Notes: generated by a model not told the origin, from the sequence alone. A DNA stretch of 64,000 nt from Macrobrachium rosenbergii (GCF_040412425.1 NC_089742.1:73422125-73486124), one strand, 5' to 3'. Positions 25,393 to 38,070 are shown, counted from the first letter of the stretch. Numbers and translations are program-made.

Positions 25393-25828
25393 ACGAATGC
25401 GGCGAAAAGAAAGTGTAAACCACTGAGATTACTTGACTTGTGTGGTATTTGTCAGCAAGAGGGACTGAAACTTGAAAAGAATTTGCATAAGACAATGGGG
25501 TTAGAGCGTCGTCACGGAAGAAATGATCCATTAGTTTTGCGCTGCAGTCGTTGGGGAAATAAAATGGAGCATATACTGAAGAAACCGGACTGCAGCTGAA
25601 AATAAGAGAAGAGAGGGGACCAAAATAGCGCTGAGTAGATTATGTACAGGAAGCACTGGAATGAAGGGGTTGACTATCTAAATAGCGCGAGTTTTGGAAA
25701 GTACGTAACGGTTGTAATTTTTAAGTACATGATGCAGCCTATGCTGTGGAATTTTTCCCTTTTGATACCTAAGTTGAAAGCTGGATGTGCAGTCATAGTT
25801 GTCTTGTTTAACCTGGAGCCACGTTAAT
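25393..25828. other. Intergenic DNA, nothing recognised
   Basis: An open frame (25372-25599) starts inside the array and extends 70 codons beyond it, but has no recognisable motif. Confidence 0.4.
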
Positions 25829-26092
<264 letters not shown>

Positions 26093-26094
<2 letters not shown>

Positions 26095-26185
26095 TATAAT
26101 GAATACCACAGGAAAATAACAGGCAGAAGTCAAGAGTTCAGTACCAGGAGCTTTCACGTGTTTATTCACGCATATTCGGAACAAA
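26093..26185. repeat. R10 block directly after (TA)n
   Basis: ACCACAGGAAAATAACAGGC...GTACCAGGAGCTTTCACG closely resembles ACCACAGGAAAATAAAGGGC...TACCAAGCACTTTCGCG at 61880-61930, which also follows a (TA)n array. This looks like the end of one dispersed element family; its class is unknown to me (a Penelope-like origin is a guess). Confidence 0.65.
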
Positions 26186-26194
26186 TCTACTGTG

Positions 26195-26202
26195 ATATAT
26201 AT

Positions 26203-26254
<52 letters not shown>

Positions 26255-26293
26255 TATATACTGTATGCATATTTATTATATATATATACATGT
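26195..26293. repeat. (TA)n microsatellite
   Basis: About 100 bp with CACA and CTGTATGCATATTTAT interruptions. Confidence 0.95.
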
Positions 26294-26426
26294 GTGTTTA
26301 CACAAATACTTTCGATTCTCAGCGAACGAGGTCGGTATGAGGTTGCTAGCCTCATAGCTTTATTTCCCGTGTTGTGACCAGGCACAATCTACTGATCAAG
26401 GGGTCCCTTAACTCACTACCTGTGTC

Positions 26427-26584
26427 AGCTGAGGTTGATTGGATTTTTTTTTTTTTTTTTTTTTTGAAACAGGATCAAGTGTCTCACCCATGGGACTGAT
26501 CTCAGACGTGGCAGGAGCGGCAAAGTTACTAAACACTGAGCTACTCGTAGTTGGACATAATCAGAGAAGCCGAGGTCGATTGCC
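26427..26584 (-). repeat. tRNA-derived SINE with poly(A) tail and TSD
   Basis: On the minus strand, ACGAGTAGCTCAGTGTTTAG (A-box-like) is followed by TCTGAGATCAGTCCCATGG (B-box-like) and, after about 30 bp, a ~23-nt A tail (T-run 26443-26465 on plus). Flanks AGCTGAGGTTGATTG (26427-26441) and AGCCGAGGTCGATTG (26568-26582) are a 15-bp TSD differing only at two CpG/TpG positions. Only one copy is in the window. Confidence 0.82.
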
Positions 26585-26651
26585 AACTGAGAGGACATGA
26601 GAAAGAGAGGCCTTGACCATCTAAGGTAGACCGGTTGAGAGCAGTCCATGA

Positions 26652-27447
26652 AAACGCTGTTGTGCTTTTTGTCAGTTCTTTTGTCTTATGCGACTTTGTT
26701 ATAACTAGTCATGTAATGTGTTCTGTCTGCTGCTTATTTATATATTTTTGGAAGGACGTTACAGTCTTTTCTTTTCGTTTTATGGCGGATCTTTCGATCT
26801 TTATCATTTTATTTTGAAGTTTTTCACCGTAAGATTTTGTACTGTTTTCAGGATTGTCTCCCCAGTGGTGGAAAAAGTGTTTCCCAAAGGCCTGACTTAA
26901 TTTGGCAATAAATATACATCAAGATGCAGGAGTTTCTGCTTACACTCGTCGTTATGATAAATCAGTAAGATTACAAACTCAGTAAATCACTTTGTGACTT
27001 AGTTCCTTTTTTCAAGGAATCCCTCTCTCAGAGGGTAGCTCTGGACGCCGTTAGTCTTAAGGTTGTCAGTAACTCTTTTGGGGTGAGGTTGCTATCGCCA
27101 TGCACTTACAGTATACACCCTGGTTGCGACTTACCACCATCGACGAACTGCCGGGTCGATAATTCAGGGCTTAGCCTAACAGCGGTATCTTTTCCACCAC
27201 TGGGGAGAAACTCCTAAAAACGGTAACAAAATCTTACGGTAAAAGCTTCAAAATAAATGATAAAGATCGAAAGATGCACATTAAAGGAAAAGACTGTAAC
27301 GTCCTTCCAAAAATATAAATAATCAGCAGGCAGAACACATTACATGGCTAGTTATAACAAAAAAACATTGATGTACATAATAATAATGTTTCACTTGTAA
27401 GAAGTCACATAAAACAAAAGAGCTCACAAAAAGCGCAACAGCGTTAA
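26652..27447. repeat. Long inverted repeat, arms ~240-260 bp, ~290 bp loop
   Basis: The left arm, about 26652-26890, recurs in reverse complement at about 27185-27447. Shared blocks include AACGTCCTTCCAAAAATATA, CCACTGGGGAGA, AAAATCTTACGGTAAAA and AACACATTACATG. The right arm has an extra ~44 bp (ATTGATGTACATAATAAT region). Arms have diverged by scattered substitutions, so the duplication is not recent. The loop (26891-27184) shows nothing recognisable. Confidence 0.88.
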
Positions 27448-28003
27448 AAACTTTTCGCTAGGTGAACGGGCATGCAGCTTGCTCACATGATGGTTAAAAG
27501 TCACGTACAAGGGAACAAAGCCACTCAGGTGATTGAGACCCGGACATAATTTGTTTAATGTACGCAGAATGACTTCACAAAAATGGATATTGCCAGCAAG
27601 AGGTCATAAAAAATCAGCAAGGTAAAGTCATTCATTTCCGCCACTGTTTGACCCCTGAACAGTGGTAAACGAGGGTGAAAGTGTATAAAAACGATGTTTA
27701 ATATCATGGACACAGGAAGGGGAATGGTTGCCGAAGTGTATAGTTTTTCTGTTCACTCCTTTATCTACAGGGTCTAGCGCACACACCCATACATGCATTT
27801 GCATGTACCTTTACATACACATTCACGCATAAATTTATACATACTGTATTTTCCTTCCAGGTCAGATTCAGTGATATTAATGCTATATTTTTTTCATTCC
27901 TCTGCAGGACTGATAAAAATGTGATAGTTTTTGGCCTCAAAAACGTTCGTCCGCCAAGTAAGCATCAGTTCTTTTCGCCATGCTGTTCACAACCCTCCGC
28001 TGG
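27448..28003. other. Intergenic DNA, nothing recognised
   Basis: No coding or shared repeat content seen. Confidence 0.4.
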
Positions 28004-28196
28004 GCAAAACTACTAAGGCTAGAGGGCTGCAATTTAGGATGTTTGATGATTGGAGGGTGGATGATCAACATACAAATTTGCTCAATTTGCAGCCCTCCAG
28101 CCTCAGCAGTTTTTAAGATTTGAGGGAGGACAAAATAAAGTGCGGACGGACAGACAAAGCCGGCACAACATTTTTCTTTTACAGAACACTAAAAAC
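28004..28196 (-). repeat. R2 fragment (H1 and H2 only)
   Basis: The minus-strand 5' half of R2: H1 at the right edge (CTTTTACAGAACACTAAAAAC) and H2 at 28008-28120. H2 carries a local ATTTGCTCAATTTGC duplication. The 3' half with the terminal GC hairpin is missing. Confidence 0.85.
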
Positions 28197-29092
28197 GAGA
28201 GTAAAAGATAATGGGATGCTAACCAAATCTGAATAAGAAAAAGGAAGCGCCGAGTGAACGGCAGAGAATAAATAAAATCATGCGAAGAAGGGAATTACCT
28301 GAGACTCGGATCAGACGAGTGCTCGCTTGATAAAGTAGACCGACCCTAACGAAGCTTTTAGGTATAACGAGGTGGAATTACAGCTTCGCTCGAAGAAGGC
28401 GAGGCTCTCTCCAGGAAGCCTTTTACGCTCATCACTTGTTGCGCTAAAGCCCCAAGCCATGATGCTAAAATGTTAGCCGCCAGGTTTGCTCTTTACAATA
28501 ACAGGTAACAAGGGAAAAGAAAATTGTTCCGGGACATCTTTTGCATATCTCTACTGTATATCGACTAAAGGAGTTCCAGTTTTGGTGTTTCGTTTCCCCT
28601 ACTGAATATGATAATTTTTTGGTACTGTTACTTGTATTATTATTTATTTGTAATTTTGGTCAAAACATATGACAAATTTTATTTCCCCATTTCTAAAATA
28701 ATTTCATCCTGATCATATACAACTGACAGTTAGTTATTCTTTCATCCTTATCTAACACTGTGTAGTTTATAAAAAATAAGGTAGAGGTTTTAAGTACCAA
28801 TTGAATAACTCCACTATAGAGAAATAGAAAGAGAGAGATTCTTGAGAAAGAGAAAGAGAGAGAGAGAGGGAGAGAGATTCTTTTAAATAAGTTTATCTGA
28901 AATTTCGTCCATAATTTCGTGCCTGTATATTCAAAGGTCTCGAGGTTAATTAAATGACCAAGTTAATGGCTAATTTGCTTGTAATACAATAAATCAAGTT
29001 AGAGACTTCCAACAGTGGCGCAGCCTCGAGTGAGCCAGATAGGGAAGTTTGGTCCCCCTTGCAAAATTCACGTGGGAAACTTGGGAGATTAT
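28197..29092. other. Intergenic DNA with short GA-rich tract
   Basis: Imperfect GAGA tracts at about 28827-28876; otherwise nothing recognised. Confidence 0.4.
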
Positions 29093-29166
29093 GGAAAATG
29101 GAATGGAATATCAGGTTTAGGCCAAAGGCCAAGCACTGGGACCAGTGAAGTCATTGAGCGTTGAGA
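29093..29166 (+). repeat. R1 fragment, 5' end only
   Basis: GGAATGGAATATCAGGTTTAG...GGCCAAAGGCCAAGCACTGG through GTCATTGAGCG, then the match ends. Confidence 0.8.
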
Positions 29167-29420
29167 GATTGTGGAAAAATTTGAGATGGTGGTAACTAAT
29201 CTATTTCATATGTACCAGCCTTTCCCCACATGAACTCTCTTTGCATTTCTTAATTCTTTCCCAACTTTCCAAACACATTTCATAAATTCAGCTTTTACAT
29301 ATAATTAAGATTTCCTTGATTATTTTTAGTATATGAACCTGTGCTTGTAATAAACACTTACGATCTGAAGAGGCCTCCATGATGGACAAACTATAGAAAA
29401 TGAAAGCATTCACATATTCT

Positions 29421-29705
29421 TAACGAGCTTGATGGCGCGCGCTACGCTGCGCTCGAACCCGGAGCTGCCCGTCATGTCTCCGCTACCCTCATGATCCCCT
29501 CTACCTACCCTGCCCCCACCCGGGGCGGACAAACAGGTTTGCAGGAGGAGGATGAATGTGTCATGTCTCCCCTGCCTTCCCGATCCCCTACCTAACCCGC
29601 CCCCACCTGGGGCAGACAAACAGGTTTGCAGGAGGAGGGTGGATTTGTCATGTCTCCCCTACCCTCCCAATCCCCTACCTAACCAGCCCCGGGGTTTTAT
29701 TATTA
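29421..29705 (+). repeat. R3 element with 87-89 bp internal tandem units
   Basis: Begins ACGAGCTTGATGGCGCGCGC. CATGTCTCC marks unit starts at 29473, 29562 and 29649. Units contain CCGATCCCCTACCT, CCCCCACCTGGGGC and GGACAAACAGGTTTGCAGG. It ends in TTTTATTATTAT. GC-rich and strikingly unlike its AT-rich surroundings. Confidence 0.88.
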
Positions 29706-30522
29706 TAGATTACTGTAGTGAGACGCACTAATCAAATGACATCAGAGGCTGCTTATGATGAATCAGTCACTGGTGTTAAAAGAGATTAAAAGACATTGAT
29801 TCTCCTGCACGTGACAGAGTTCCTACAGAATTCACAGATATATTTCCCGATTTTCACAGAACCATTCTAATAGCCTTTTGTTTGTTCTCCAAGGCTTTGG
29901 TGAAATCTAGAAGTTACCGTGCCTCTGATATGACTGATGTAAACAGGAATTTTCAGCAGAGCTGGATAACTCCATTTTACATGATATCGTAATGCTTCGC
30001 AAAAGAACCACCTTAGATTTGTGTTGTACAGATTTCAGGTACAATAATTCTATAGGTTGAGACTGGACAAAAATGATTTCAGACCAGCCGAAGCAGAATA
30101 GAAAACATCCTCAAAAAATCCTTAAATACTTATCCAAATATATTCTGATGCTGTTCGGCTGAGTATTTCATTGTCTATATCGTTTTTTATTATAAACATC
30201 AATTGACCAGTTGTATGAACTGGGCAACTGCACTTATTAACAAAGTATCACATGTAAGCGTGCCTACCTTACATTCATTGTACGTCCTAATTACTTTTGT
30301 TAGTTCGTCATGGTTAGGATTTAGAGTTCAGAGCTTGCTATATTTACTACTTAGTTTTCAAGATTAACCTTTTTTCACTAAAAATGTCATCTGGCTCTTT
30401 TCATGTCCACTGAAAACGCCAAATGCCTTACATTAGTTCACGGAAACTCATTCCGTAAGTCTGGAACATGTCATTCAATTATTTCATGATAAGGAATTTA
30501 GAGAAATGTCCCTGTCATGGCG
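29706..30522. other. Intergenic DNA, nothing recognised
   Basis: No coding or shared repeat content seen. Confidence 0.4.
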
Positions 30523-30530
30523 CCACGAGC

Positions 30531-30868
<338 letters not shown>

Positions 30869-30876
30869 CCACGAAC

Positions 30877-31235
30877 AACAATCTCAATTATGCCTCTGAC
30901 TTCTAAGTAACGTGGAAGTACCAAAATAATAATGACAGGCTGTACATACACATGCAAGTGTCTGGAAAGACTTCATAGACGCACATTACTGTATTCGAGG
31001 TACAGGTCCTACCGGGACTCGCATTTTTTTGTTTAAAAAAGCTGATTAATCACATTGACACATTTCATTCCTTCCGAAGTTTTGCGAGAAGTACAAAACC
31101 GTTATGTTTATCGCTAATACAGAATATGAGGGCAAAACGGACAGAAAAAAACGGGAAAGGAAAACTTATTATAACTGTAACCACATACAAGAATATCTGG
31201 AATTTTAGACAACTGGTTATTGGCTCACGTCCTAT
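30877..31235. other. Intergenic DNA, nothing recognised
   Basis: No coding or shared repeat content seen. Confidence 0.4.
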
Positions 31236-31977
<742 letters not shown>

Positions 31978-32232
31978 TACGAGCTTGTTGGTGAGCTGGA
32001 GCCCGACGCTGCTGTCTCCCCTACCTTCCCGATCCCCTACCTACCCCGCCCCCACCTGGGGCGGACAAACAGGTTTGCAGGAGGAGGGTGGATGTCTCCC
32101 CTACCCTCCCGTTCCCCAACCTACCCCACCCCACCCGGGGCGGACAAACAAGTCAGCAGGGGGTGGGTGGCAGTGTCCTTTCTCCCCTACCGTCCCCAGG
32201 GAAGGACAAACATGACCCTCTCGGAATTTATT
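31978..32232 (+). repeat. R3 element with tandem units
   Basis: Starts ACGAGCTTGTTGG and contains two full GGGGCGGACAAACA...AGTCTCCCCTACC-type units. It ends AGGACAAACATGACC, CTCTCGGAATTTATTG. Apparent open frames in this stretch simply read through the GC-rich repeat. Confidence 0.87.
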
Positions 32233-32514
32233 GTTACAAATGGTAGTACAAGCAGGTTTTTTGAGTTTTCAGTTTCGTTTTCGTTTTAATACACTTTTTT
32301 TGGCTGCTTCTAATGCACTGTCTAATACATGGTCAGGGTGTTTTAATTATCTTGCCTGTATTAGTAAACATAGCACCTGACCTAAACACAAACGAGTGTT
32401 GTCGCTCCTCCTTTGACACCTGTCATGTGTGCACTTCTTGTTTACAACGGTTTGTTCTGTTTGTTTGTAATGTTCCCCTAGCATATACATTGTGAATTTC
32501 TACCGCTATGTACC

Positions 32515-32602
32515 AGCCTTTTGTCAATGGCTTAGAAATTAAGTTGAAACTGGTTGGTCAGGACTTACACCCACTATGTTATTTCTTCACCTGTCGTTTT
32601 TC

Positions 32603-32605
<3 letters not shown>
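32515..32605 (+). repeat. R9 partial copy before (TA)n
   Basis: CCTTTTGTCAATGGCTTAG and GAAACTGGTTGGTCAGGAC match 9304-9350. Both copies are soon followed by a TA array. Confidence 0.75.
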
Positions 32606-32690
<85 letters not shown>

Positions 32691-32764
32691 ATATATGTAT
32701 GTGTGTGTATATATAAACATATGTATATATATACACATATATATATATGTTTGTGTGTGTGTGT
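32606..32764. repeat. (TA)n with (TG)n segments
   Basis: About 80 bp of TA then mixed TGTGTGTATATATG. Confidence 0.96.
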
Positions 32765-33037
32765 TGTTTATACTGTATGTCTGTATATAGGGGGATTACA
32801 GTTGATGAAAGACCATGCCTTGAGCTAAACAGGATGGTGCCACCTAGATGTTAATGCTTAACTTACAGCAAGACGAGCACGGGCTTTTGAAAAGGTTGAA
32901 CCAAAACCACAAGAAGGAGATTTGTTATCTTGAACTGTAACCTCAAAACACATAATGATAATAATTTTTTCCCCTAAATAAAAGCCTCTGAAAAAATAGA
33001 AATAACTTCTTTATTAAATAAACAGTCACTATATAGG
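32765..33037. other. Intergenic DNA, nothing recognised
   Basis: No coding or shared repeat content seen. Confidence 0.4.
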
Positions 33038-33250
33038 AATGGAATGGGATATAGAATTTAGGCCAGAGGCCCAGCGCTGGGACCTACGAGGTCTTTCAGC
33101 GCTGAAAGGTAAATTGACAGGAAAAAGGTTTGAAAGGTGTGACAGGAGGAAAACCTCGCCGTTGCACTATGAAACAATTGTTAGGAGAGGGTGGACAGCA
33201 AGATGCAGGAAAGAAAATATGAAAGGAGGTACAGTAAACGGAATGAACAT
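33038..33250 (+). repeat. R1 element, 5' two-thirds, left arm of an inverted pair
   Basis: Starts GGAATGGAATGGGATATAG, includes GGTCTTTCAGCGCTGAAAGG, and breaks off after GGAGGTACAGTAAACGG. It faces the inverted R1 copy at 33335-33925. Confidence 0.88.
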
Positions 33251-33334
33251 TCACTGTATAAAACGGGAAAATGAAATTCTTGCTTAGCCCTGTTTTGCAT
33301 ATCCACATGAGGCAGAACTCATCCAAAGAGCCTC

Positions 33335-33925
33335 TGTAGGGGAAGTGCCGTCAGTGCACCTCATGCGGTGCAATGTAGGCATTACTTAAGGTCCTTTGCA
33401 GCGTCCCTTCGGCCCCTAGCTGCACCTCCTTTCATTCTCTATACTGTACCTCTTTTCACCTTCTCTTTCCTCAATCTTACTTTCCACCCTCGCCTAGTTC
33501 CTCGTTGGCAGAGTGGGTTCCGTTCTCAGCTAGCACTCTGCTGGCTGCGAGTTCGAATCTCCGACCGGCCAGTGAAGCATAAGAGGAATTTATTTCTGGT
33601 GATAGAATTTAATTTCTAGTTATAATGTGGTTCGGATTCCACAATAAGCTGTAGGTCCCGTTGCTAGGTAACCATTTGGTTCTTAGCCACGTAAAATAAA
33701 TCTGATCCTTCGGGCCAGCCCTAGGAGAGCTGTTAATCAGCTCAGTGGTCTGGTTAAACCAAGATTTACTCAACTTTTTTTCCACCCTCTCTTAACAATT
33801 GGTTCATACTACAACTGCGAGGTTTTCCTCCAGTTACACCTTCCAAACCTTTTACTGTCAATTTCCGTTTCAGCGCTGAATGGACTAAGTTGCCCAAGTG
33901 CTTGGTACGTATGCCTAAAATTTAC
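33335..33925 (-). repeat. R1 element, inverted, split by an S1 SINE
   Basis: Minus-strand R1, in two parts: 33335-33491 (3' half, including the CACCTCATGCGGTGCA stem-loop) and 33779-33925 (5' half, TTTCAGCGCTGAA and CCAAGTGCTTGG). The break is exactly at the S1 insertion, and TTTCCACCCTC is duplicated on both sides (33481-33491 and 33779-33789). Confidence 0.9.
33492..33778 (+). repeat. S1 tRNA-derived SINE, best-preserved copy
   Basis: The head TTCCTCGTTGGCAGAGTGGG resembles the start of a tRNA and its A box. GCGAGTTCGAATCTCC is a good B box, so a pol III internal promoter is plausible. The body has GGTTCGGATTCCACAATAAG and TGTAGGTCCCGTTGCTAGG, and the 3' end is GGTCTGGTTAAACC. An 11-bp TSD (TTTCCACCCTC) flanks it. 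It inserted into a pre-existing R1 copy. Confidence 0.92.
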
Positions 33926-34743
33926 AAATCAATCACTTAATCAACCAATCATCCAAAGAGCAAGCCGCTTGAAAATGAGACTGAGCGAGGAGCAGGAGCC
34001 GGACCAAGGACGAAGGAAGAAGACGACGACTTATCTCGTCTCCCAACGAGGTTCCTCCTGGTTTCTGCGGCGTCTTTTCCCGCTCCAGATCTCCGGGTAG
34101 GGCGGCATCAAAAGCGCCTGTGGGACACAACGAGGTTTAGAAGCGACGCCAGAAGGCCACCGCGAAGAAGCCCCTATTCATGACAATTGAGATGAAGAGT
34201 CTGTCTATATCGAGTGTCAAGCTAGTGACTTCAAGCACAGAAAAACAAACAGACGGACAAGCAGACACAATGATCAAAATGCTACGGAATGTAGAGTGAA
34301 CCCGGGAGAAAGGGAATGAGATGGATAAGAAGCGCAACACGACAGAAGGAAAAACAGTCGGCCTTGTAAATGAACAACGGAAGAGCGAAAGCACTAACGG
34401 CCACCGTGCACGAGAGGTGAGAGGAGACGGTCACACGACGCCAAAGGAAAACAAAAAGCAATAGCCGAGTAGAATTTCCCAAAAGGAAACTAAAAACGCA
34501 CAATGCAAACAAACAAAATGAACCAGGCACCGGCCGGCCTAAATCCCCGCAATATCAAACGGGCAAAACAATGGTGAGGGAAGGAAGGCATCGGCCAGCC
34601 AAACTTGCAACTGCAAATTAATAGAGGAGCTTTTTGAAAGGGAAAACTCCGAACACCGTCAAAAGCAAATTATACTCGCACTTTTTCAACTGTCAACAGC
34701 AACACAAAAGCGTGGGTATTATTAATACTCAAGAGTGACCATC
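33926..34743. other. Intergenic DNA, moderately GC-rich at its start
   Basis: 33950-34140 is richer in GC and GA/CG words than its surroundings, but I recognise no exon. The remainder shows nothing. Confidence 0.35.
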
Positions 34744-34744
34744 C

Positions 34745-34780
<36 letters not shown>

Positions 34781-34800
34781 AGAGAGAGAGAGAGAGAGAT
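34744..34800. repeat. (GA)n microsatellite
   Basis: Two GA runs separated by CC, followed by a GATAG and a G-run. Confidence 0.96.
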
Positions 34801-35360
34801 AGTGGAGGGGGGGGAACTGATAAATTATCATATTATCTCTTTCGCCATAAAGTTAAAGGGAATATTTTTCAAGATCATTCCTTCTTAGTTTACTGGGAAA
34901 GAGAAGAAACAATCACAGTTTCTTTTCGATCCGGGCGGCAGAAACATAAAGAAAAATCATAAGTTATTTTTGCTTCATTAATGGAGAAGAATCACATTCA
35001 ACGTATTTACGTTTGAAGCCTAATAAAAGTTTTTCTAACTTTCTAAAAAAATGTATTCATATATTGCAATCATTATCAAGTTTCTTGAAAATCTTTATCA
35101 ATTAAACAATAAATGCTTATCTTAAACCAGTGACGACAAAATCCGAGACACTGCAATAGCCTCAAAATTCAAAAAATAAATGACTGAAATTTGTACAGAG
35201 AAATCCTGAATAAATGGACGCTTAAAAGGCAAATGAAGGCCACTGTTTCAAACAGAGAAGCAAAATACTAAATCTGCATAAACAAGCAATTTAAAATCGT
35301 CGTGTGAAAACTAATTAAACTGGTGAAGCGAGAAAGGTAAACAAGGGACGCCACACAAGG

Positions 35361-35362
<2 letters not shown>
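34801..35362. other. Intergenic DNA, nothing recognised
   Basis: No coding or shared repeat content seen. Confidence 0.4.

Positions 35363-35419
<57 letters not shown>
35363..35419. repeat. (GA)n microsatellite
   Basis: About 28 GA units. Confidence 0.97.
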
Positions 35420-35422
<3 letters not shown>

Positions 35423-35571
35423 AATGAACTTTAAAGGATTTGTTATTCATCCAGAGTAAAGTTGCAGATTTAGTGACATGGAGGCAGACACGCTGACAAG
35501 AGTCGAGTGTTTTTTCGGAAGGAGAAGGATTACTCTGACTTTGTATGGTGGGTGTGTGTACGTCCTTGTGT

Positions 35572-35574
<3 letters not shown>

Positions 35575-35635
<61 letters not shown>
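35575..35635. repeat. (GA)n microsatellite
   Basis: About 29 GA units, only 155 bp from the previous GA array. Confidence 0.97.
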
Positions 35636-36337
35636 AAAATAGTATTAATTAGCGAAAATCATTGTAGAGCGTGGTATGGTACGTTACACAAGAATACCTT
35701 TATTGCACAGTGCCTGTACATTGCATTTTCATGTAGTGATCCAACAATGATTTCAGGTACAGCAAACATGCAAATAAGTTCATCGCTGTAACACACAAGT
35801 GTACAAATCAGGCAAAGTAAAGGAAAAGGCTTTCGTATTCAAAGGTCGACAAACCGGCAAAGAAGTGACCTGGTGTCTATGAAACAACAAACTTACTTAT
35901 GAACGCCACGAATAACTCACGGCGGCAGTCAAAAATTCCAGAAACTCAGGCCAACAGAAATGCGTTAAAACACGGGAAACCTACATCTGTTTTAATGCAA
36001 TGAAATTTTCTGTCTTAATTCTCGAAGAAGGATGTACAAAATGTCATCATCCCATTTCAGCGCCGTTACCAGTCACCCTTAACATTTCCGAGTCATGAAA
36101 AGCACCAGAAGAATATCCCGAAATTGAAGTGCACTGGCAACCCACCCACACACTGCCATCTCAATTTCGCTACCAGAAAATATGAATGACCCTTTCAAGG
36201 GCATTTTTACGGATATACTTCCATTAAACCGAGGACTATTATGTATACCATAAATATCAAAGAAAGTCATAGAAAACAAAAGAATTTAGACGTATTCAAA
36301 GTTAGGCATGATTTCTAGAATAACTGCAACGTATTCG
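35636..36337. other. Intergenic DNA, nothing recognised
   Basis: No coding or shared repeat content seen. Confidence 0.4.
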
Positions 36338-36713
36338 CAGTGGCGTGACTATGGGGATGGGGGGGGCCGCCCCGAGGGCCACTGTCGGGCATCTTTTGAG
36401 CAGCTCTGGCCTGGCATAATTCTAGATGTTCTAGCATATTTCGTCTGGTCTGAACGCTGAACAGCGATTTATCGCCTTTGCTGTTGGAGTTTGATGTAGT
36501 TATTAGCGAATTCGCTTCTAACAAAGCTGGTAGGGTTCCGTTGTAAATCTGCTGTGTTATTTTTGTTTTAACTTTATGAAATGAAATGAATGACTGAGAT
36601 GTTAAGGCTTAAAATGCGCCTTTAATTTTCACCGCTTCAGCACTTTTTAGCACGGGAATGGGGCGGCACTCTAAGAGTCCTCCCGGGCTCCACAAACGCT
36701 AGTTAAACCACTG
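36338..36713. mobile_element. R6 hAT-like non-autonomous element
   Basis: Begins CAGTGGCGTGACTA and ends TAGTTAAACCACTG, imperfect inverted ends of hAT type. Flanks CGTATTCG and CTTATTCA agree at 6 of 8 positions, a weak 8-bp TSD. Blocks CATCTTTTGAGCAG, TTATTAGCGAATTCGCTTC and GGGGCGGCACT recur in the copy at 62840-63133. No coding capacity. Confidence 0.75.
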
Positions 36714-37022
36714 CTTATTCACCAAATTATTTTTAAGGACATCTCAAGTGAAGGATGGCATAAGGATAGAGGATTCTCGAGCATTAAAGAGACTCACCCG
36801 GGAACAAGCCTCAGACAGGCCTACCGGACAAGGAAGGATTCATCTGGGAAATGAACTGGGCTTCCCCCCACCCTCCCCACCATAAGGCCCATGTTGTAGG
36901 AATATTTGTGCTTTCCCAGGATCCTGATGTCTCACTGACATACATGCATGCTTACATATATACATACATACAAACATACAAAAACATCTTTCGAAATCAG
37001 ATAGTTCACTTGAGGAAAATTA
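36714..37022. other. Intergenic DNA, nothing recognised
   Basis: Ends in a short CATACATA-rich stretch before the TA array. Confidence 0.4.
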
Positions 37023-37024
37023 TA

Positions 37025-37077
<53 letters not shown>

Positions 37078-37154
37078 CTGATTATATGTATATATATATA
37101 AATACATACTGTATATATACATATACATATCTCTCTCTCTCTCTCTCTCTCTCA
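37023..37154. repeat. (TA)n then (CT)n microsatellite
   Basis: About 50 bp of TA, a mixed TATACATA segment, then a CT run of about 23 bp. Confidence 0.95.
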
Positions 37155-37423
37155 TGGAAATATGCTAAAATAATACCCTTCGCATAAATGAACAACCAAT
37201 GTTATTGGATTCTCAGGCTCACATTCCGGTATTTCCTGCATGAGACTTATTGCTAAAGCCCTTAACTGTCCCTTTGGCTATGTTTATGAGCGGAATATTG
37301 GTAAAATCTCTCTGTCTATCTCTATCTCTTGCCAGCAATTTTGCTTTTTACAGAAGCCTTTCTCTGAGCAAAAAATTAAATAAACTGCAAAAGAAAGACA
37401 CACACAAACGGAAGCAGTTTGTT

Positions 37424-37735
37424 GAATTGAAATGAATATAGAATTTAGGACGAAGGTCAAGCACTGGGACTTATGAGGTCATTCAGCGCTGAAAAGGAAA
37501 TTGACAGTAAGAGGTTTGAAAGGTGTAACAGGAGGAAAACCTTGCAGTTGCAATATGAATCAATTGTTTGGAGAGGGTGGAAAGTAAAATGGAAGAAAGA
37601 GAATGTGAAAGGAGGTACAGTACAAGGAACGAAAGGGGTTGCACCTATGGACCGAAGGCACGCTGCAAAGAACCTTAAGTAATGCCTACAGCGCACCGCA
37701 TGAGGTGCACTGATGGCACTAGCCCCCTATGGGGG
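37424..37735 (+). repeat. R1 element, near full length
   Basis: From TGAATTGAAATGAATATAG to GCACTAGCCCCCTATGGG. The flanks AGCAGTTTGTTGAAT (before) and AGCGGTTTGTGAAT (after) look like a degraded TSD of about 14 bp. The 3' stem-loop is GCGCACC-GCATGA-GGTGCAC. Confidence 0.9.
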
Positions 37736-38070
37736 AAAGCGGTTTGTGAATATTAGTGTAAGAACAAACTTACCCTTTTGTGAAGGACTTTCCTTTTAAA
37801 AACGTGCAAAAAATCTTTGAGGAATCAAGCTATTTTCAACTCATTCGCAGTAGGCTATAACAAGAACTCTTCTCTAAAAAAGAAGAAAAAACAGTCTTCT
37901 CCGAAACATCCTGGCAAATGACGTAAAATGCTCTGTTACGTGAGGTCGAAGCGAACACAGAGATTTATGAATATGACTTTCATCGATTAACTATAACGCA
38001 TCAAATTAGGAGCGTGAAAGACTCAGGAGTTTACTTTAGCTGTTAAGTTGAATCAAACGCGGGTCACTTT
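37736..38070. other. Intergenic DNA, nothing recognised
   Basis: No coding or shared repeat content seen. Confidence 0.4.

Noticed and set aside
33492..33580. tRNA gene suggested by A- and B-box motifs
   Set aside because: The same head occurs in several copies with a non-tRNA body and TSD, so it is a SINE promoter.
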